Notes: a model not told the origin generated them from the sequence alone. Positions 18,092 through 26,831 are shown, numbered from the stretch's first letter. The stretch: DNA of 64,000 nucleotides from CBDHDJ01 sp965261645 (GCA_965261645.1 CBDHDJ010000001.1:1-64000); one strand, 5' to 3'. Translations and numbers: made by a program.

Positions 18092-19129
18092 ATGCCTCGA
18101 CTCCTTTCGCTGGCGACCGCCGTGCCCGACCACGTCCTGCACCAGGACGACGTATTGCCCGCTGCCGCCGCGGTGTTCGGTGATGCCTTTGGCGATTTCT
18201 CGCGCCTTGAATCCATCTACGCCAATACCCAGATCGAGACGCGCTACTCGTGCGTGCCCCTCGAGTGGTACGCCGAATCGCACAGCTTCGCCGAGCGCAA
18301 CCAACTGTACATCGAGAGTGCGCTTGATCTCCTCGAGCGCGCGACGCTCGCCTGCCTTGAGAAGGCGTCGCTCGATATTGCCGACATCGGAGGGATCGTA
18401 ACGGTGTCCAGTACCGGCATCACAACGCCGACGCTCGATGCCCTGCTCATGGAGCGGCTCGCCATGCGCCGTGACATGCGTCGTCTGCCGATCTTCGGGC
18501 TGGGTTGCGTGGGTGGCGTGCTGGGATTGGCGCGTACGGCGGCACAGGCCCAGGCCGAGCCCGCCCGGCACTTCCTCTTTCTCGTGGTTGAGCTATGTGG
18601 CCTGACGTTTCGCAACCAGGACCGCAGCAAGAGCAACGTGGTCGCCACGGCGCTCTTCGGTGATGGCGCCGCCGCGGCAATCATCAGCTGCGAAGGCGAT
18701 GGTCCCCGCCTCTCGGGTTGGGGCGAACACACCTGGCCGGATTCGCTCGATGTCATGGGATGGAAAGTCTCCGACGACGGTTTGTCCGTCATCTTCTCAC
18801 GCCATATTCCTCAACTCGTGCGGGCCAATATGCGTGAGGCGGCCGAGAGCTTCCTGACGGATCAAGGACTCACGCTCGGCGATATCGACCGCTTCGTGTG
18901 CCACCCCGGTGGCGCCAAGGTCATCGATGCCCTCGAGGAGGTGTTTGATGTCGAGCCGGGCGGCCTTCACCACACACGCCGCGTGCTGCGCAAGTTCGGC
19001 AATATGTCGGCGGCCACCATTCTGTTCGTGTTGGATGACGTCCTCGGCGAGGGCGGCGCGAAACGCTGCCTGTTGTCGAGCCTTGGGCCGGGTTTCACGG
19101 CAGGGTTCCTCACGCTCGAAACGGCGTGA
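18092..19129 (+). CDS. Type III polyketide synthase (chalcone-synthase family)
   Basis: 345 residues from ATG 18092 (MPRLLSLATAVPDH); the frame is open from 18029, but the extra residues are not conserved-looking. The catalytic triad is in place: Cys139 (FGLGCVGG), His271 (FVCHPGGAKV) and Asn304 (KFGNMSAAT). The C-terminal GPGFTAG block is also present. Bacterial members condense a fatty acyl starter with malonyl-CoA to make alkylpyrones or alkylresorcinols. The next gene, a methyltransferase, overlaps by 4 bases (GTGA). That is the arrangement of the Bacillus bpsA-bpsB pair, which makes alkylpyrone methyl ethers. The product here is inferred, not shown. Confidence 0.9.
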   Translation: MPRLLSLATAVPDHVLHQDDVLPAAAAVFGDAFGDFSRLESIYANTQIETRYSCVPLEWYAESHSFAERNQLYIESALDLLERATLACLEKASLDIADIGGIVTVSSTGITTPTLDALLMERLAMRRDMRRLPIFGLGCVGGVLGLARTAAQAQAEPARHFLFLVVELCGLTFRNQDRSKSNVVATALFGDGAAAAIISCEGDGPRLSGWGEHTWPDSLDVMGWKVSDDGLSVIFSRHIPQLVRANMREAAESFLTDQGLTLGDIDRFVCHPGGAKVIDALEEVFDVEPGGLHHTRRVLRKFGNMSAATILFVLDDVLGEGGAKRCLLSSLGPGFTAGFLTLETA

Positions 19130-19629
19130 GCACCGCCGTCCTGATCGTCCTTCTGGTAGCGTTGGAACGCGCGGCGGAGCTTGTCTACGCAAGGCGCAAC
19201 ACCAAACGGCTTCTGGCCGAAGGCGGCATCGAATGGGGCGCGGGCCACTACCCTTTCCTGGTCGCGCTTCATGCCGGCTGGCTCCTCGCGATCCTCGTCC
19301 TCGCCGACCCCGACCGGCCCCTCGACATGTCCATTCTCATTGTTTTCCTTGCCCTTCAGGGTGCGCGCCTATGGGTGATCATGACCCTGGGCCGCTATTG
19401 GACGACACGGATCATCACCCTGCCCGGGGTGCCGCTGGTGCGCCGTGGGCCCTACCGCTACCTACGCCACCCCAACTACGCCATTGTCGTAGCGGAAATC
19501 GCGGTTCTACCTCTGGTGTTCGGCGCCTGGCATGTCGCGCTCGTTTTTTCGGCTTTCAACTTGGCTCTGCTTCGCCATCGCATCCGCGTCGAGAACCAGG
19601 CATTGGCCGAGCGGCCCGCCCCGGCCTGA
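19126..19629 (+). CDS. Isoprenylcysteine-carboxyl-methyltransferase-like membrane methyltransferase
   Basis: 167 residues, GTG start overlapping the stop of the polyketide synthase gene. Several hydrophobic segments (STAVLIVLLVALERAAEL, FLVALHAGWLLAILVL, DMSILIVFLALQGARLWVI, and a C-terminal pair) make it an integral membrane protein. The ICMT signature LVRRGPYRYLRHPNYAIVVAEI binds S-adenosylmethionine. By analogy with BpsB it may O-methylate the polyketide made by its neighbour. YpbQ-type proteins of the same size are the closest described analogues. Confidence 0.85.
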   Translation: MSTAVLIVLLVALERAAELVYARRNTKRLLAEGGIEWGAGHYPFLVALHAGWLLAILVLADPDRPLDMSILIVFLALQGARLWVIMTLGRYWTTRIITLPGVPLVRRGPYRYLRHPNYAIVVAEIAVLPLVFGAWHVALVFSAFNLALLRHRIRVENQALAERPAPA

Positions 19630-19682
19630 ACTTGGCGATTTGAACGGCCTTCGTGTAAGTTTGGTGCACATCGAGAGGAAGC

Positions 19683-20201
19683 GTGGTGGTGCGACCGGCA
19701 ATCTTCTCTCTAACCGTCATCGCCTGGGTGGTGCTGGGTTTCGCCGCCCGGCCCGCGTTGGCGGATTATGATGTGGGCGTGCGCGCCTGCGAGGCGAACC
19801 ACTACGCCAGGGCGCTGTCGGAGTTTCGCGATCAGGTCGTCAGGTGCCACGCCGGCGCCCAGTTCATGCTCGGGGTGATGTATTTCTACGGCAAGGGCGT
19901 GGTGCGCGACGACGGTGTCGCCGCGGCCTGGTTTCACAAGGCCGCGCTCAAAGGACATGCCGGCGCCCAGCTCGCTTTCGGCTCGCTCTTCATCGACGGT
20001 GTGGGTGTCGGGCGCGATCTCACGACGGCTTACACCTGGCTCACCCTCGCAGCTGAAAGCAGTGTTCCCGGCCTCCGGCAACACGCCGTAGCCTTGCGTG
20101 ACGATGCCGCGACCAAGATGACCCCTCGGGACGTCGAGCGCGCGAGCCAGCGCGCACGGAACTGGAAGCCGAGGCGCGCCGGCTTCGACATCGAGGAATA
20201 G
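19683..20201 (+). CDS. Sel1-repeat exported protein
   Basis: 172 residues with a signal peptide (IFSLTVIAWVVLGFAARPALA, cleavage after ALA). The mature part has two or three Sel1/TPR-like repeats (GAQFMLGVMYFYGKGVVRDD, GAQLAFGSLFIDGVGVGRDLTTAYTWLTLAAES), which mediate protein-protein contacts in the periplasm. No enzymatic motif is present. It is 53 bases downstream of the methyltransferase gene and could be read from the same transcript, but nothing ties it functionally to polyketide synthesis. Confidence 0.8.
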   Translation: MVVRPAIFSLTVIAWVVLGFAARPALADYDVGVRACEANHYARALSEFRDQVVRCHAGAQFMLGVMYFYGKGVVRDDGVAAAWFHKAALKGHAGAQLAFGSLFIDGVGVGRDLTTAYTWLTLAAESSVPGLRQHAVALRDDAATKMTPRDVERASQRARNWKPRRAGFDIEE

Positions 20202-20846
20202 GTTCGGTCGGGCCGAAAGCCGGGATACCGCCGCTCACGGTGCGAACAGGTCTGGATTAGCGAGAACCTGCTTGCGGTCCCATACCGCGATGTAGCGGCT
20301 GCGAAAGCGTTTGGTAATTTCAGGCCCGACGTCCGTTGTGGGCGGTTCGCGATGGTAAGTGATCACGCGACCGTCGGGATTTTCGGCAAACCATTGCTGA
20401 AGGCCCTCACGGGCGAGGATGGCGAGGGGCTCGCGCAACCGGCCGAGGAAATGATATTGCCCGTGATACTTGCTGATCTGGGCGAGAGGATATTCTTGCC
20501 ACTCGAGTCCTGCGAGATACAGCGCCAGGGGCCGGAGATCGTAGTCGGCGGCGGCGGGACGGACGACAAACAGGTGACCGAGCAGGATCAAAATCACCAT
20601 CTGTAAAGCGAGACTCCGTGCCACGGCCGCCGGTGTACGAAACTTCGCTACCGCGATCACCAGCCCCGTGACAAGGAGGACGAGACCAGGAATGACGGAG
20701 ACCTCCAACACCCAGGCCGGTAGTTGGCGCCCAGCGACGCGATCAGCGTCGACGGCAAGCCAACCGGCGGCGGCCAACGCGAGAAGTCCCAGGAGCGCGA
20801 AGATCACTCCCGGCACAAGCCCATCGCAACCCGCTCTCGTTTCCTC

Positions 20847-20892
20847 GCTGATGAGCGCGTAGCCCGCAAGCTGATGAGCGCGTAGCCCGCAA
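20847..20892. repeat. 23-bp perfect tandem duplication
   Basis: The unit GCTGATGAGCGCGTAGCCCGC plus AA occurs twice in tandem (20847-20869 and 20870-20892). Because 23 is not a multiple of three it shifts the reading frame of the ArnT-like gene just upstream of its C-terminal 193 residues. Confidence 0.95.
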
Positions 20893-20955
20893 TAAGAGCG
20901 AGAGCGGGCAAAAGCGGCAACAGATAGAATGGTTGCTTGCCGCTGATCAGGCTAT

Positions 20956-22399
20956 CAGCCCGTTGATTAAGTCGGCGCCGTCTGATTCTCTGGTTCCCTG
21001 ATTTGCAGGGGGATTTGCCGATGGCGATGGGACGGCAGAAGGATGGTCAGGGGGACCTGATGGTGAGCTGGTCGGAGATGCCGCGCTCTCCGGGTCATGT
21101 GTTTTATGACCGCTTGCAGTCGGTGCTGATCGAGGGCGGCTTCGACGCCTTTGCCGAGGCGAGCTGCCGGCCTTATTACGCGGTCCGGATGGGCGCGCCC
21201 TCGGTGCCGCCCGGGCGCTATTTCCGGATGCACCTGGTGGGCTACTTCGAGGGCATCGACAGCGAGCGCGGTCTGGAGTGGCGCTGCTCGGACTCGCTTT
21301 CGCTGCGGGCGTTCCTGCGACTGGGGAGCCGTGATCGGGTACCGGACCATTCCTGGCTGTCACGGAGCCGCACGCGCCTGCCCCATGAAGTCCACGCGGC
21401 GGTCTTCGACTGGGTTCTGGTGCTGATCGCCGAGGCGGGGCTGATCAAGGGCGAGCGCATCGGCGTCGATGCCTCGACCATGGAGGCCAACGCGGCGCTG
21501 CGGAACATCGTGCGGCGCGACAACGGCGAAGGCTACCGGGAGATGCTGGAGCGCCTGGCCCGGGAAAGCGGGGTCGAGACACCCACGGCCGAGGACCTGG
21601 CGCCTCTGGACCGGAAGCGCAAGGGCAAGAAGCTTTCCAACACGGATTGGGTTTCGAAGAGCGACCCCGAGGCCAAGATCACCAAGATGAAGGACGGCAC
21701 GACGCATCTGGCCTACAAGCCCGAGCACGCGGTGGATCTGGACACCGGCGCGGTGGTGGCGGCCGAGCTGCACCCGGCCGATGAGGGCGACACCACGACG
21801 CTTTCCAAGACCCTGGCGAAGGCCGAGGCAAACCTCGAGGCGGTGGATGCGGCACCGACATCGGAGGACCCGGCCGAATGCGTCGCCGACAAAGGTTATC
21901 ACTCACGGGCGGTCTTGAGGGCTCTGAACGACAGTCCCTGGAAGACCCGGATCGCGGCGCCCAAGCAGACCGGCTTTTCGCGCTGGCACGGTGATGAGGC
22001 GGCGCGGCGCGCGGTCACCAATAACCGTGCGCGGCTCAAGTCCGGGGTCGCCCGCGAGGCCTTCAAGCTGCGCGCCGAGATCGTCGAGCGCTGCTTTGCC
22101 CACAACCTCGATCGTGGCGGCATGCGACGAACCTGGCTGCGCGGGCGAGAGAATGTGCACAAGCGATACCTGCTCCACGTCGCCGGCCACAATCTATCGT
22201 TACTGATGCGCCAGCTCATCGGCGCCGGCACCCCGCGGGAGGCCGTGGCGGGCGGATATGGCGGTATTTTCGTTCTGCTCACGCCCACCGGGGCCATGCT
22301 GGTGGCACGGGGGGGCTCGCAAAGCGGCCAGACGGCTTTCGCCGCCGCATTCCTCATCTGGGAGTGAGAGCCGGAAAAAGCCACTTAATCAACGGGCTG
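20956..22399 (+). mobile_element. IS5/IS1182-superfamily element, copy B
   Basis: 1444 bp, the same length and ends as copy A (CAGCCCGTTGATTAAGT inverted at both ends). It is inserted in the ArnT-like gene. The flanking 4-mers are CTAT (20952-20955) and CTAA (22400-22403), so the expected duplication has one mismatch, probably a later substitution in the left copy, since the coding frame requires CTAA. Confidence 0.9.
21021..22367 (+). CDS. DDE transposase (IS5/IS1182 superfamily)
   Basis: Same protein as in copy A with a few substitutions (AEDLAPLD for AEDLARLD, AKITKMKD for AKIAKMKD). It is uninterrupted and therefore a candidate source of transposase for all three copies. The start at ATG 21021 follows a GGGGGA ribosome-binding stretch; an upstream in-frame start at 21003 is less likely. 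Confidence 0.85.
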   Translation: MAMGRQKDGQGDLMVSWSEMPRSPGHVFYDRLQSVLIEGGFDAFAEASCRPYYAVRMGAPSVPPGRYFRMHLVGYFEGIDSERGLEWRCSDSLSLRAFLRLGSRDRVPDHSWLSRSRTRLPHEVHAAVFDWVLVLIAEAGLIKGERIGVDASTMEANAALRNIVRRDNGEGYREMLERLARESGVETPTAEDLAPLDRKRKGKKLSNTDWVSKSDPEAKITKMKDGTTHLAYKPEHAVDLDTGAVVAAELHPADEGDTTTLSKTLAKAEANLEAVDAAPTSEDPAECVADKGYHSRAVLRALNDSPWKTRIAAPKQTGFSRWHGDEAARRAVTNNRARLKSGVAREAFKLRAEIVERCFAHNLDRGGMRRTWLRGRENVHKRYLLHVAGHNLSLLMRQLIGAGTPREAVAGGYGGIFVLLTPTGAMLVARGGSQSGQTAFAAAFLIWE

Positions 22400-23376
22400 C
22401 TAAGGATGAGGAAGGCTGGCACGAGCCAGGCGAGGCAGAATTTCACGCCGGGATCGCGCCATAGCGAGGATCGCGCCGCGGCGCGCCACACGCGTGGCCA
22501 GGCCAACCACGGCAACGCCGCCACGGGCAGGGCCACGACATACCACCAGAACGGCCGCGTGTGCGCGAAGGATTCTACGACCCGCCCGCTGATTTGGCCC
22601 CACAGGATGGCCTCGGCGTAAAGGGGGCCGCCGGCGGCCGCAGCCGGCAGCGCCCACAGAAGGGCGATCGTGACGCCGAGAAAGCCTCCTCCCAGCAATC
22701 CGAGATACCAGCGCCGCCCGCCCTCGGGCGCATCGCCGGCGGACCACCATGGCGCGAGAAGCGCGACGGGCACCGTGAACGCGAGGATGACGGGGCCTTT
22801 GGCGAGCATACCGAGCCCAAGCGCGACGCCGTACAGCCCCCACCCCCAAAGCCGACCAGATCGCCAAACCCGGACAATGGCCATAAAGGGCGAGCAAGGT
22901 GAAGAACACCACCAGCACATCGAACGTCGTCAACGTCATCACGATGATGAACAGGAAGCTGCCGACCAATATGACGGCGCCCATCGATGCGGCGTCCGGC
23001 CGCTCCGGCCATAGCTCTGGGCCCAGGCGGCAGGTCATGGCCACGCTTGCCAGGCCAAACAGCGGAGCGACGAGGCGCAACCACGTTTCACTCACACCGA
23101 AGACGAACCAGCCAAGATGAACGAGCCAGTACAGCAGTGGCGGCTTGTGGCTATAAACTTCGCCGTTGAGCTGAGGCACGAGAAACGAGTCGTGCAGCCA
23201 CATGTCCCAAGCCACGGCGGCGAAGCGGACCTCGACCATGGGCCACAGCGGCCGGATCCAAAATGCGATCGCGATGAGGATCAGCCACACGCCAATCCAC
23301 ACCAGTCCAGTTCCAAGACGGGGAGGCACAGCTCTCACGGGCGCTAAATACTCTTTTGGCGCAACGGAGCTCCGCC

Positions 23377-23658
23377 TCAGCCGCCCGCCACGGGCTCCCC
23401 TCGGGCTTTGAGTATCAAATGAATGTTGCGGCCGTAGATGAACAACCCACCGAACTGACCGATGATAAAGACGGGATCCATGCGAAACAGAGCGTAGGCC
23501 AGGAGTACGACGCCCCCGGATGCGCGCAGGTACCAGAACGCGTGGGGAATCAGGCTTCGTTGGTTCCGTTCGCTATGCACCCACTGCACCAGAAAGCTAG
23601 AGGCAAACAGGGCTTGTCCCTCAAAACCAACGATCATCCAGATCACTTGGTCATCCAT
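23377..23658 (-). CDS. LAB_N (lipid-A-disaccharide synthase N-terminal domain) membrane protein
   Basis: 93 residues, largely hydrophobic, with three predicted membrane segments. The pattern WMIVGFEGQALFASSFLVQW, SLIPHAFWYLRASGGVVLLAYA and FIIGQFGGLFIYGRNI is characteristic of the LAB_N family, small membrane proteins found next to GT2 and ArnT-type transferases. The family's role is thought to be in lipid A or polyprenyl-sugar modification, but is not defined. It lies 3 bases downstream of the GT2 gene and 38 bases upstream of the ArnT-like pseudogene, so these three were one operon. Confidence 0.85.
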   Translation of the reverse strand: MDDQVIWMIVGFEGQALFASSFLVQWVHSERNQRSLIPHAFWYLRASGGVVLLAYALFRMDPVFIIGQFGGLFIYGRNIHLILKARGEPVAGG

Positions 23659-23661
23659 CGC

Positions 23662-24513
23662 CTACTCCTTCTTCGGCTTGACGGGAGGCCGGTCTACCGT
23701 CAATTCCTCGCTCACCACTTGCCCGATGGCACGGCGCCCCAGCCACATGACGCCGAGCACATCGACGATACCCACCCACAGGCGATCGAAGACCCCGTAA
23801 TGGGAGCGGCCCGCCCGGCGCGGCCGGTGACTGACGTCGACCGACGTGACATGTCCTCCAACCTGAAGAAAGAGCGCCGGCAAAAAGCGATGACTGTGAT
23901 CGAAATGGGGCAGACTGATAAACGCCTCACGACTGAACACCTTCAACCCGCAGCCGGTATCGGGCGTGGCATCCTTCAGCAAGCGGCGACGGACCCCGTT
24001 GGCTATTCGCGAAGCGAGGCGTTTGAGACCGCTGTCCTGGCGTCGGGACCGACGCCCTGTAATGAGGCGAAGGTTGTCTGCCGCGCTCCCCTCATCCCGC
24101 TCGGCCAAAAGCGTCGGGATGTCGGCGGGGTCGTTCTGCCCGTCGCCATCCAAGGTCACGATCCATGCAGCGCGGGCTGCTTTCACGCCGTTCCGCAGCG
24201 CCGCGGATTGTCCCGATCGCTCGTGATGGCGCAAGCAGCGCAGGGCGGGAAACGCCATCGCCACCTCCGCCAAGACTTGCGGCGTGGAATCCCGGCTGCC
24301 GTCATCGACGACGATGACTTCGAAGGGTGATCGATCTGCGAGCGCTGTGCGAACTTCCTCGAGGAGAGCCGCGATACTCTCGGCTTCGTCATGCACCGGA
24401 ATGACGACAGATAGCTCTGGACCGGGCGAATGCACGTGCTGCTCAGGGTCGGGCAAACGCGCTTCGCGCACTTGCTCAACCTCGAATGACGGGTCGGCCA
24501 AGGGTCTGATCAT
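23662..24513 (-). CDS. Glycosyltransferase family 2 (dolichol-phosphate-mannosyltransferase-like)
   Basis: 283 residues. GT-A fold with the nucleotide-sugar motifs LSVVIPVHDEAESIAALLEE, VIVVDDGSRDST and TLDGDGQNDPADIP (the DxD-type metal site), and the acceptor region DTGCGLKVFSREAF. One weak hydrophobic stretch near the C-terminus (LWVGIVDVLGVMWLG) may associate with the membrane. Such ArnC/DPM1-like enzymes load a sugar onto undecaprenyl phosphate, the donor for ArnT-like transferases. Here the ArnT-like gene is broken, so this enzyme may have lost its partner. It is first in the operon. Confidence 0.88.
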   Translation of the reverse strand: MIRPLADPSFEVEQVREARLPDPEQHVHSPGPELSVVIPVHDEAESIAALLEEVRTALADRSPFEVIVVDDGSRDSTPQVLAEVAMAFPALRCLRHHERSGQSAALRNGVKAARAAWIVTLDGDGQNDPADIPTLLAERDEGSAADNLRLITGRRSRRQDSGLKRLASRIANGVRRRLLKDATPDTGCGLKVFSREAFISLPHFDHSHRFLPALFLQVGGHVTSVDVSHRPRRAGRSHYGVFDRLWVGIVDVLGVMWLGRRAIGQVVSEELTVDRPPVKPKKE

Positions 24514-24759
24514 GCATCCTCACCCCAATATCGACCGTGGGGCATCGAGGGATACCAAAGCATAGGGGGGCGGACATTAGTATGTCGCCTCGGAGAGAAC
24601 AAGATTACACCCAATCTGGTCGCGCCCCGCCGCACGGTGACAGGTAGGCAGGACAAGATCGTCAAACACACAACACACACCCGGTCTGGTCGTCATCGAA
24701 CACCGCATGGGGAAGATGCATAAAGACGGCTCGATGATCATGTATCTGTATGGGCCGTC
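24514..24759. other. Intergenic region upstream of the GT2 operon
   Basis: About 245 bases without a convincing gene. It contains an imperfect short direct repeat (CAATCTGGTCG / CGGTCTGGTCG) and a CA-rich tract (ACACACAACACACACCC). The promoter of the minus-strand operon should lie here, but no clear -35/-10 pair could be assigned. Confidence 0.4.
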
Positions 24760-24766
24760 GACTATT

Positions 24767-24812
24767 CCATGCCTATCCGGTTAACGCCCATACCCACTAC
24801 ATGTAGGGCTGC
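24767..24812. repeat. 46-bp terminal inverted repeat, left
   Basis: Reverse complement of 26786-26831 over its full length. It starts CCATGCCTATCCGGTTAACG and ends ACATGTAGGGCTGC. Confidence 0.9.
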
Positions 24813-25043
24813 AAGGTCTTCCTTTCATGGATGATCGTTGACGTCCACGCGAATCTCGGAGCCGCAGAGATGGCATATCCAAATGTTCTTTCCAAAATTT
24901 ATGACATCTCCGCCCCGATATTGGAGCGTCGACTTACGATCTTGGTCGCAGCATGTACTGCAAAGCCAGTGTCCTGGTTCGGTGGGGTCCATAGGTGGCT
25001 TGTAAACGTGTAGCGCACCCGGTTCCTTGGACACAAGTTTGTC

Positions 25044-25949
25044 TCACGCGGCGGGCCTGATTGAGATCGCGGCGTGCGACGCCTGACGAGCTTGAGCGGG
25101 GCTCAGGTAGCCGTTCTTTTCGACGATCCACTGGGCATTGTAGAGTTCGACGAAGTCGCGGACGGCGTCCCGCAGCTCCGCGATGTTGCGGTAGATGCGA
25201 CCATGGATGATCTGTTCCTTCAGCGTGCGATTGAACCGCTCGGCGACGCCGTTGGTCTGGGGCTCGGCGACGAAGGCGTAGGACGGCTGGATGCCCCAGA
25301 ACTTGATCTGGTTGGTGAAGTGGTCCGACAGATACTGGGAGCCGTGATCCATCCGCAAGGCCAGCCCCCGAGCCGCGCCGGCCGCGGTCGAGCCATACAG
25401 CCCGGCAAGCCCCATGGAGATCGGCTGCAGGGCGGCGAAGCGGTCGCCGCGCTTGCAGACATGCCAGCCGACACACTCGGCGTTCCAATGCTCGACGGCG
25501 GTGAAGATCCAGCCCCAGCCGTCGTCCACCGTGAACACCCGAACGCCATCGGTGCCCCACATGAGGTTCGGGGCATGAGTGATGATCTCACCGTCATGGG
25601 GATTGCCGCCACGGCGGCGGCAGCGATGGGGCGAGAGCAGATTGTTCTCGCGCATCAGGCGGAGCACCCGCTTGCGGGCAACCCGGATGTCGCGACAGAC
25701 CCGAAGCCGAGCCCAGACCTTGCGGTAGCCCTCGCCCTCCCAGGGCGATGCCTCCAGGTCGGCTTCGATCGCCACCAGCAGCGCCTGGTCCGAGATCGCG
25801 GGCTTCGGTCCCCGACGCTTTGCCGGCGGCTGCTCGGCGTGCTGGCCGGAGGTCATGGCGTAGAACGAGGAGCGGGCCATGCCCCAGGCGGCGCAGACCC
25901 GCCGCAGGCCGTAGGCCAGACCCGTGCCGGGCGAGGTGGCGGCACTCAT
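25044..25949 (-). CDS. IS3-family transposase OrfB (second type)
   Basis: 301 residues. HTH_21-like N-terminus (YGLRRVCAAWGMARSSFY), then an rve integrase core with Asp in LMWGTDGVRVF, Asp in RMDHGSQYLSD and Glu in NGVAERFNRTLKEQ. It overlaps orfA by ATGA at 25946-25949; the functional OrfAB fusion would come from a -1 frameshift. Intact. Confidence 0.88.
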   Translation of the reverse strand: MSAATSPGTGLAYGLRRVCAAWGMARSSFYAMTSGQHAEQPPAKRRGPKPAISDQALLVAIEADLEASPWEGEGYRKVWARLRVCRDIRVARKRVLRLMRENNLLSPHRCRRRGGNPHDGEIITHAPNLMWGTDGVRVFTVDDGWGWIFTAVEHWNAECVGWHVCKRGDRFAALQPISMGLAGLYGSTAAGAARGLALRMDHGSQYLSDHFTNQIKFWGIQPSYAFVAEPQTNGVAERFNRTLKEQIIHGRIYRNIAELRDAVRDFVELYNAQWIVEKNGYLSPAQARQASHAAISIRPAA

Positions 25950-26377
25950 CGCCGCGACCTCCGCCGCCCCAAAGGGCCGAAGGTCTCCGTCTTGGCCTCC
26001 AGCAGTTCCACCTGCATGGTCAACTCTCCGATCCGCTTCATGGCGCTATCCAGTTCCGCCTGCACCGGATCGCCCTTGCGTTGCTTGAGCGAGGCGTCGA
26101 TCCCGCCGGTCGCTTTCTCACGCCACTGCTCGAGCCGGAAGATCTCTACGCCCAACTGGCGCGACAGAAGTTGCACCGGCTCGTCACGCAAAAGCCGCAG
26201 AACGACCTCACGCTTGCGCGCCACCGTCCATCGCTGGCCAAGTCCCAGCGGGCCTGCCGGCAAAGCCTGGCCTGGGGAAAACGGGGACGAGCCAAGCTCG
26301 CCCGCATTTACCACAGGCCCATCAACAGCAACTTTCTTATCAAAATTATCGGTCATGTTCCGGTCCTCCTTGGACAC
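25946..26377 (-). CDS. IS3-family OrfA (second type)
   Basis: 143 residues. Helix-turn-helix DNA-binding subunit (WTVARKREVVLRLLRDEPVQ, LSRQLGVEIFRLEQWREK) followed by a short coiled coil (MKRIGELTMQVELLEAK) for multimerisation with OrfB. Confidence 0.85.
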   Translation of the reverse strand: MSKEDRNMTDNFDKKVAVDGPVVNAGELGSSPFSPGQALPAGPLGLGQRWTVARKREVVLRLLRDEPVQLLSRQLGVEIFRLEQWREKATGGIDASLKQRKGDPVQAELDSAMKRIGELTMQVELLEAKTETFGPLGRRRSRR

Positions 26378-26785
26378 TTCGATTAAGCCAATTCTGTGTC
26401 CAAGGAAATCGGGTCCGACTCAGTGGCTTGTAAACGTAAGCAAATGCGGTCTTCCCGATGGCCTGAAACTGGTAATTCTGCTTCTCGCGGCGGAAGTCTT
26501 TAAAGGTCCACCAGTTCTTTTTCGAGATCACCTATTCTCTTCGACAAAGAGAATTGGTTCAACTGGGTCGCAATTGCAAACTGTTGGGCCTCCAAGATTT
26601 TAGCGTTCATTTCGCCGATCTTGCCGCTTGCGGCTCCACCCTTCATGAGGCCGAGGAGTTCGCGCGAGATGGTGCTCGCCGACTTGAGGCTTTCCAAGAT
26701 CAACTCAATGCTGCTGGCGTCGACCATTCAGTCCTCCAAAGGTAAAGCATGCCTATCCGATTTACGCATGCTACGCGATTTCATC

Positions 26786-26831
26786 GCAGCCCTACATGTA
26801 GTGGGTATGGGCGTTAACCGGATAGGCATGG
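26786..26831. repeat. 46-bp terminal inverted repeat, right
   Basis: Starts GCAGCCCTACATGTAGTGGG and ends GTTAACCGGATAGGCATGG; an exact inverted match to 24767-24812. Confidence 0.9.

Larger units (their letters stand above)
20235..23338 (-). pseudogene. ArnT-like glycosyltransferase (GT83/GT39 type), multiply disrupted
   Basis: The N-terminal part (22400-23338) has the first membrane segments and the family motif SHKPPLLYWL preceded by WDMWLHDSFLVPQLNG. A frame change around 22870-22895 is needed to continue into VRVWRSGRLWGWGLYGVALGLGMLAKGPV. An IS1182-like copy (20956-22399) then cuts the gene inside FLILS/LISGKQPFYLLPLLPAL. A 23-bp tandem duplication at 20847-20892 shifts frame again before the last 193 residues (20235-20816). 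Excising the IS makes the flanks read continuously, so this was one gene of about 550 residues. Such enzymes transfer sugars from polyprenyl phosphate to lipid A or other acceptors. It is the last gene of the GT2/LAB_N operon. Confidence 0.85.
25027..26403 (-). mobile_element. IS3-family element of a second type
   Basis: Ends TTGGACACA and TGTGTCCAA, extended by inverted flanking bases to TTCCTTGGACACA / TGTGTCCAAGGAA. About 1377 bp with orfA and orfB. No direct target duplication flanks it (GGTTCC on the left, GGAAAT on the right), unlike a simple IS3 insertion. It differs in sequence from the IS3 copies at 505 and 61843. Confidence 0.85.
24825..26727 (-). pseudogene. Passenger gene: coiled-coil plus zinc-ribbon-like protein, split by IS3
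   Basis: The 5' part (26404-26727) encodes MVDASSIELILESLKSAST, a helical stretch that may form a coiled coil (NQFSLSKRIGDLEKELVDL), and the conserved-looking IGKTAFAYVYKP. The 3' part (24825-25026) encodes VYKPPMDPTEPGHWLCSTC, a second Cys pair (WICHLCGS) and the end at 24825. Four cysteines in two CxxC pairs suggest a zinc ribbon. Uninterrupted homologues should be about 160-170 residues. The stretch VYKP occurs on both sides of the IS3, which an ordinary short target duplication does not explain. Function unknown. Confidence 0.7.
24769..26831 (-). mobile_element. Non-autonomous element with IS1595-type ends and a passenger gene
   Basis: Perfect inverted repeats of 46 bp (24767-24812 and 26786-26831; outer part CCATGCCTATCCGGTTAACG) bound a segment flanked by the direct repeat GACTATTCC (24760-24768 and 26831-26839). 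The same end (CCTATCCGGTT) starts the IS1595-family element at 62767, so these are related ends. No IS1595 transposase lies inside. Instead there is a small zinc-ribbon-type gene, later split by an IS3 element. Without the IS3 the unit would be only about 690 bp, so it must be mobilised in trans if at all. Confidence 0.75.

Noticed and set aside
25074..26603. 509-residue open frame across the IS3 on the opposite strand
   Set aside because: Crosses the IS boundary into passenger sequence; orfA and orfB on the minus strand account for the DNA.
24767..26831. A toxin-antitoxin or defence cargo in the passenger element
   Set aside because: Only one passenger frame is visible and it has no nuclease, toxin or antitoxin motif; the zinc-ribbon alone does not support such a call.
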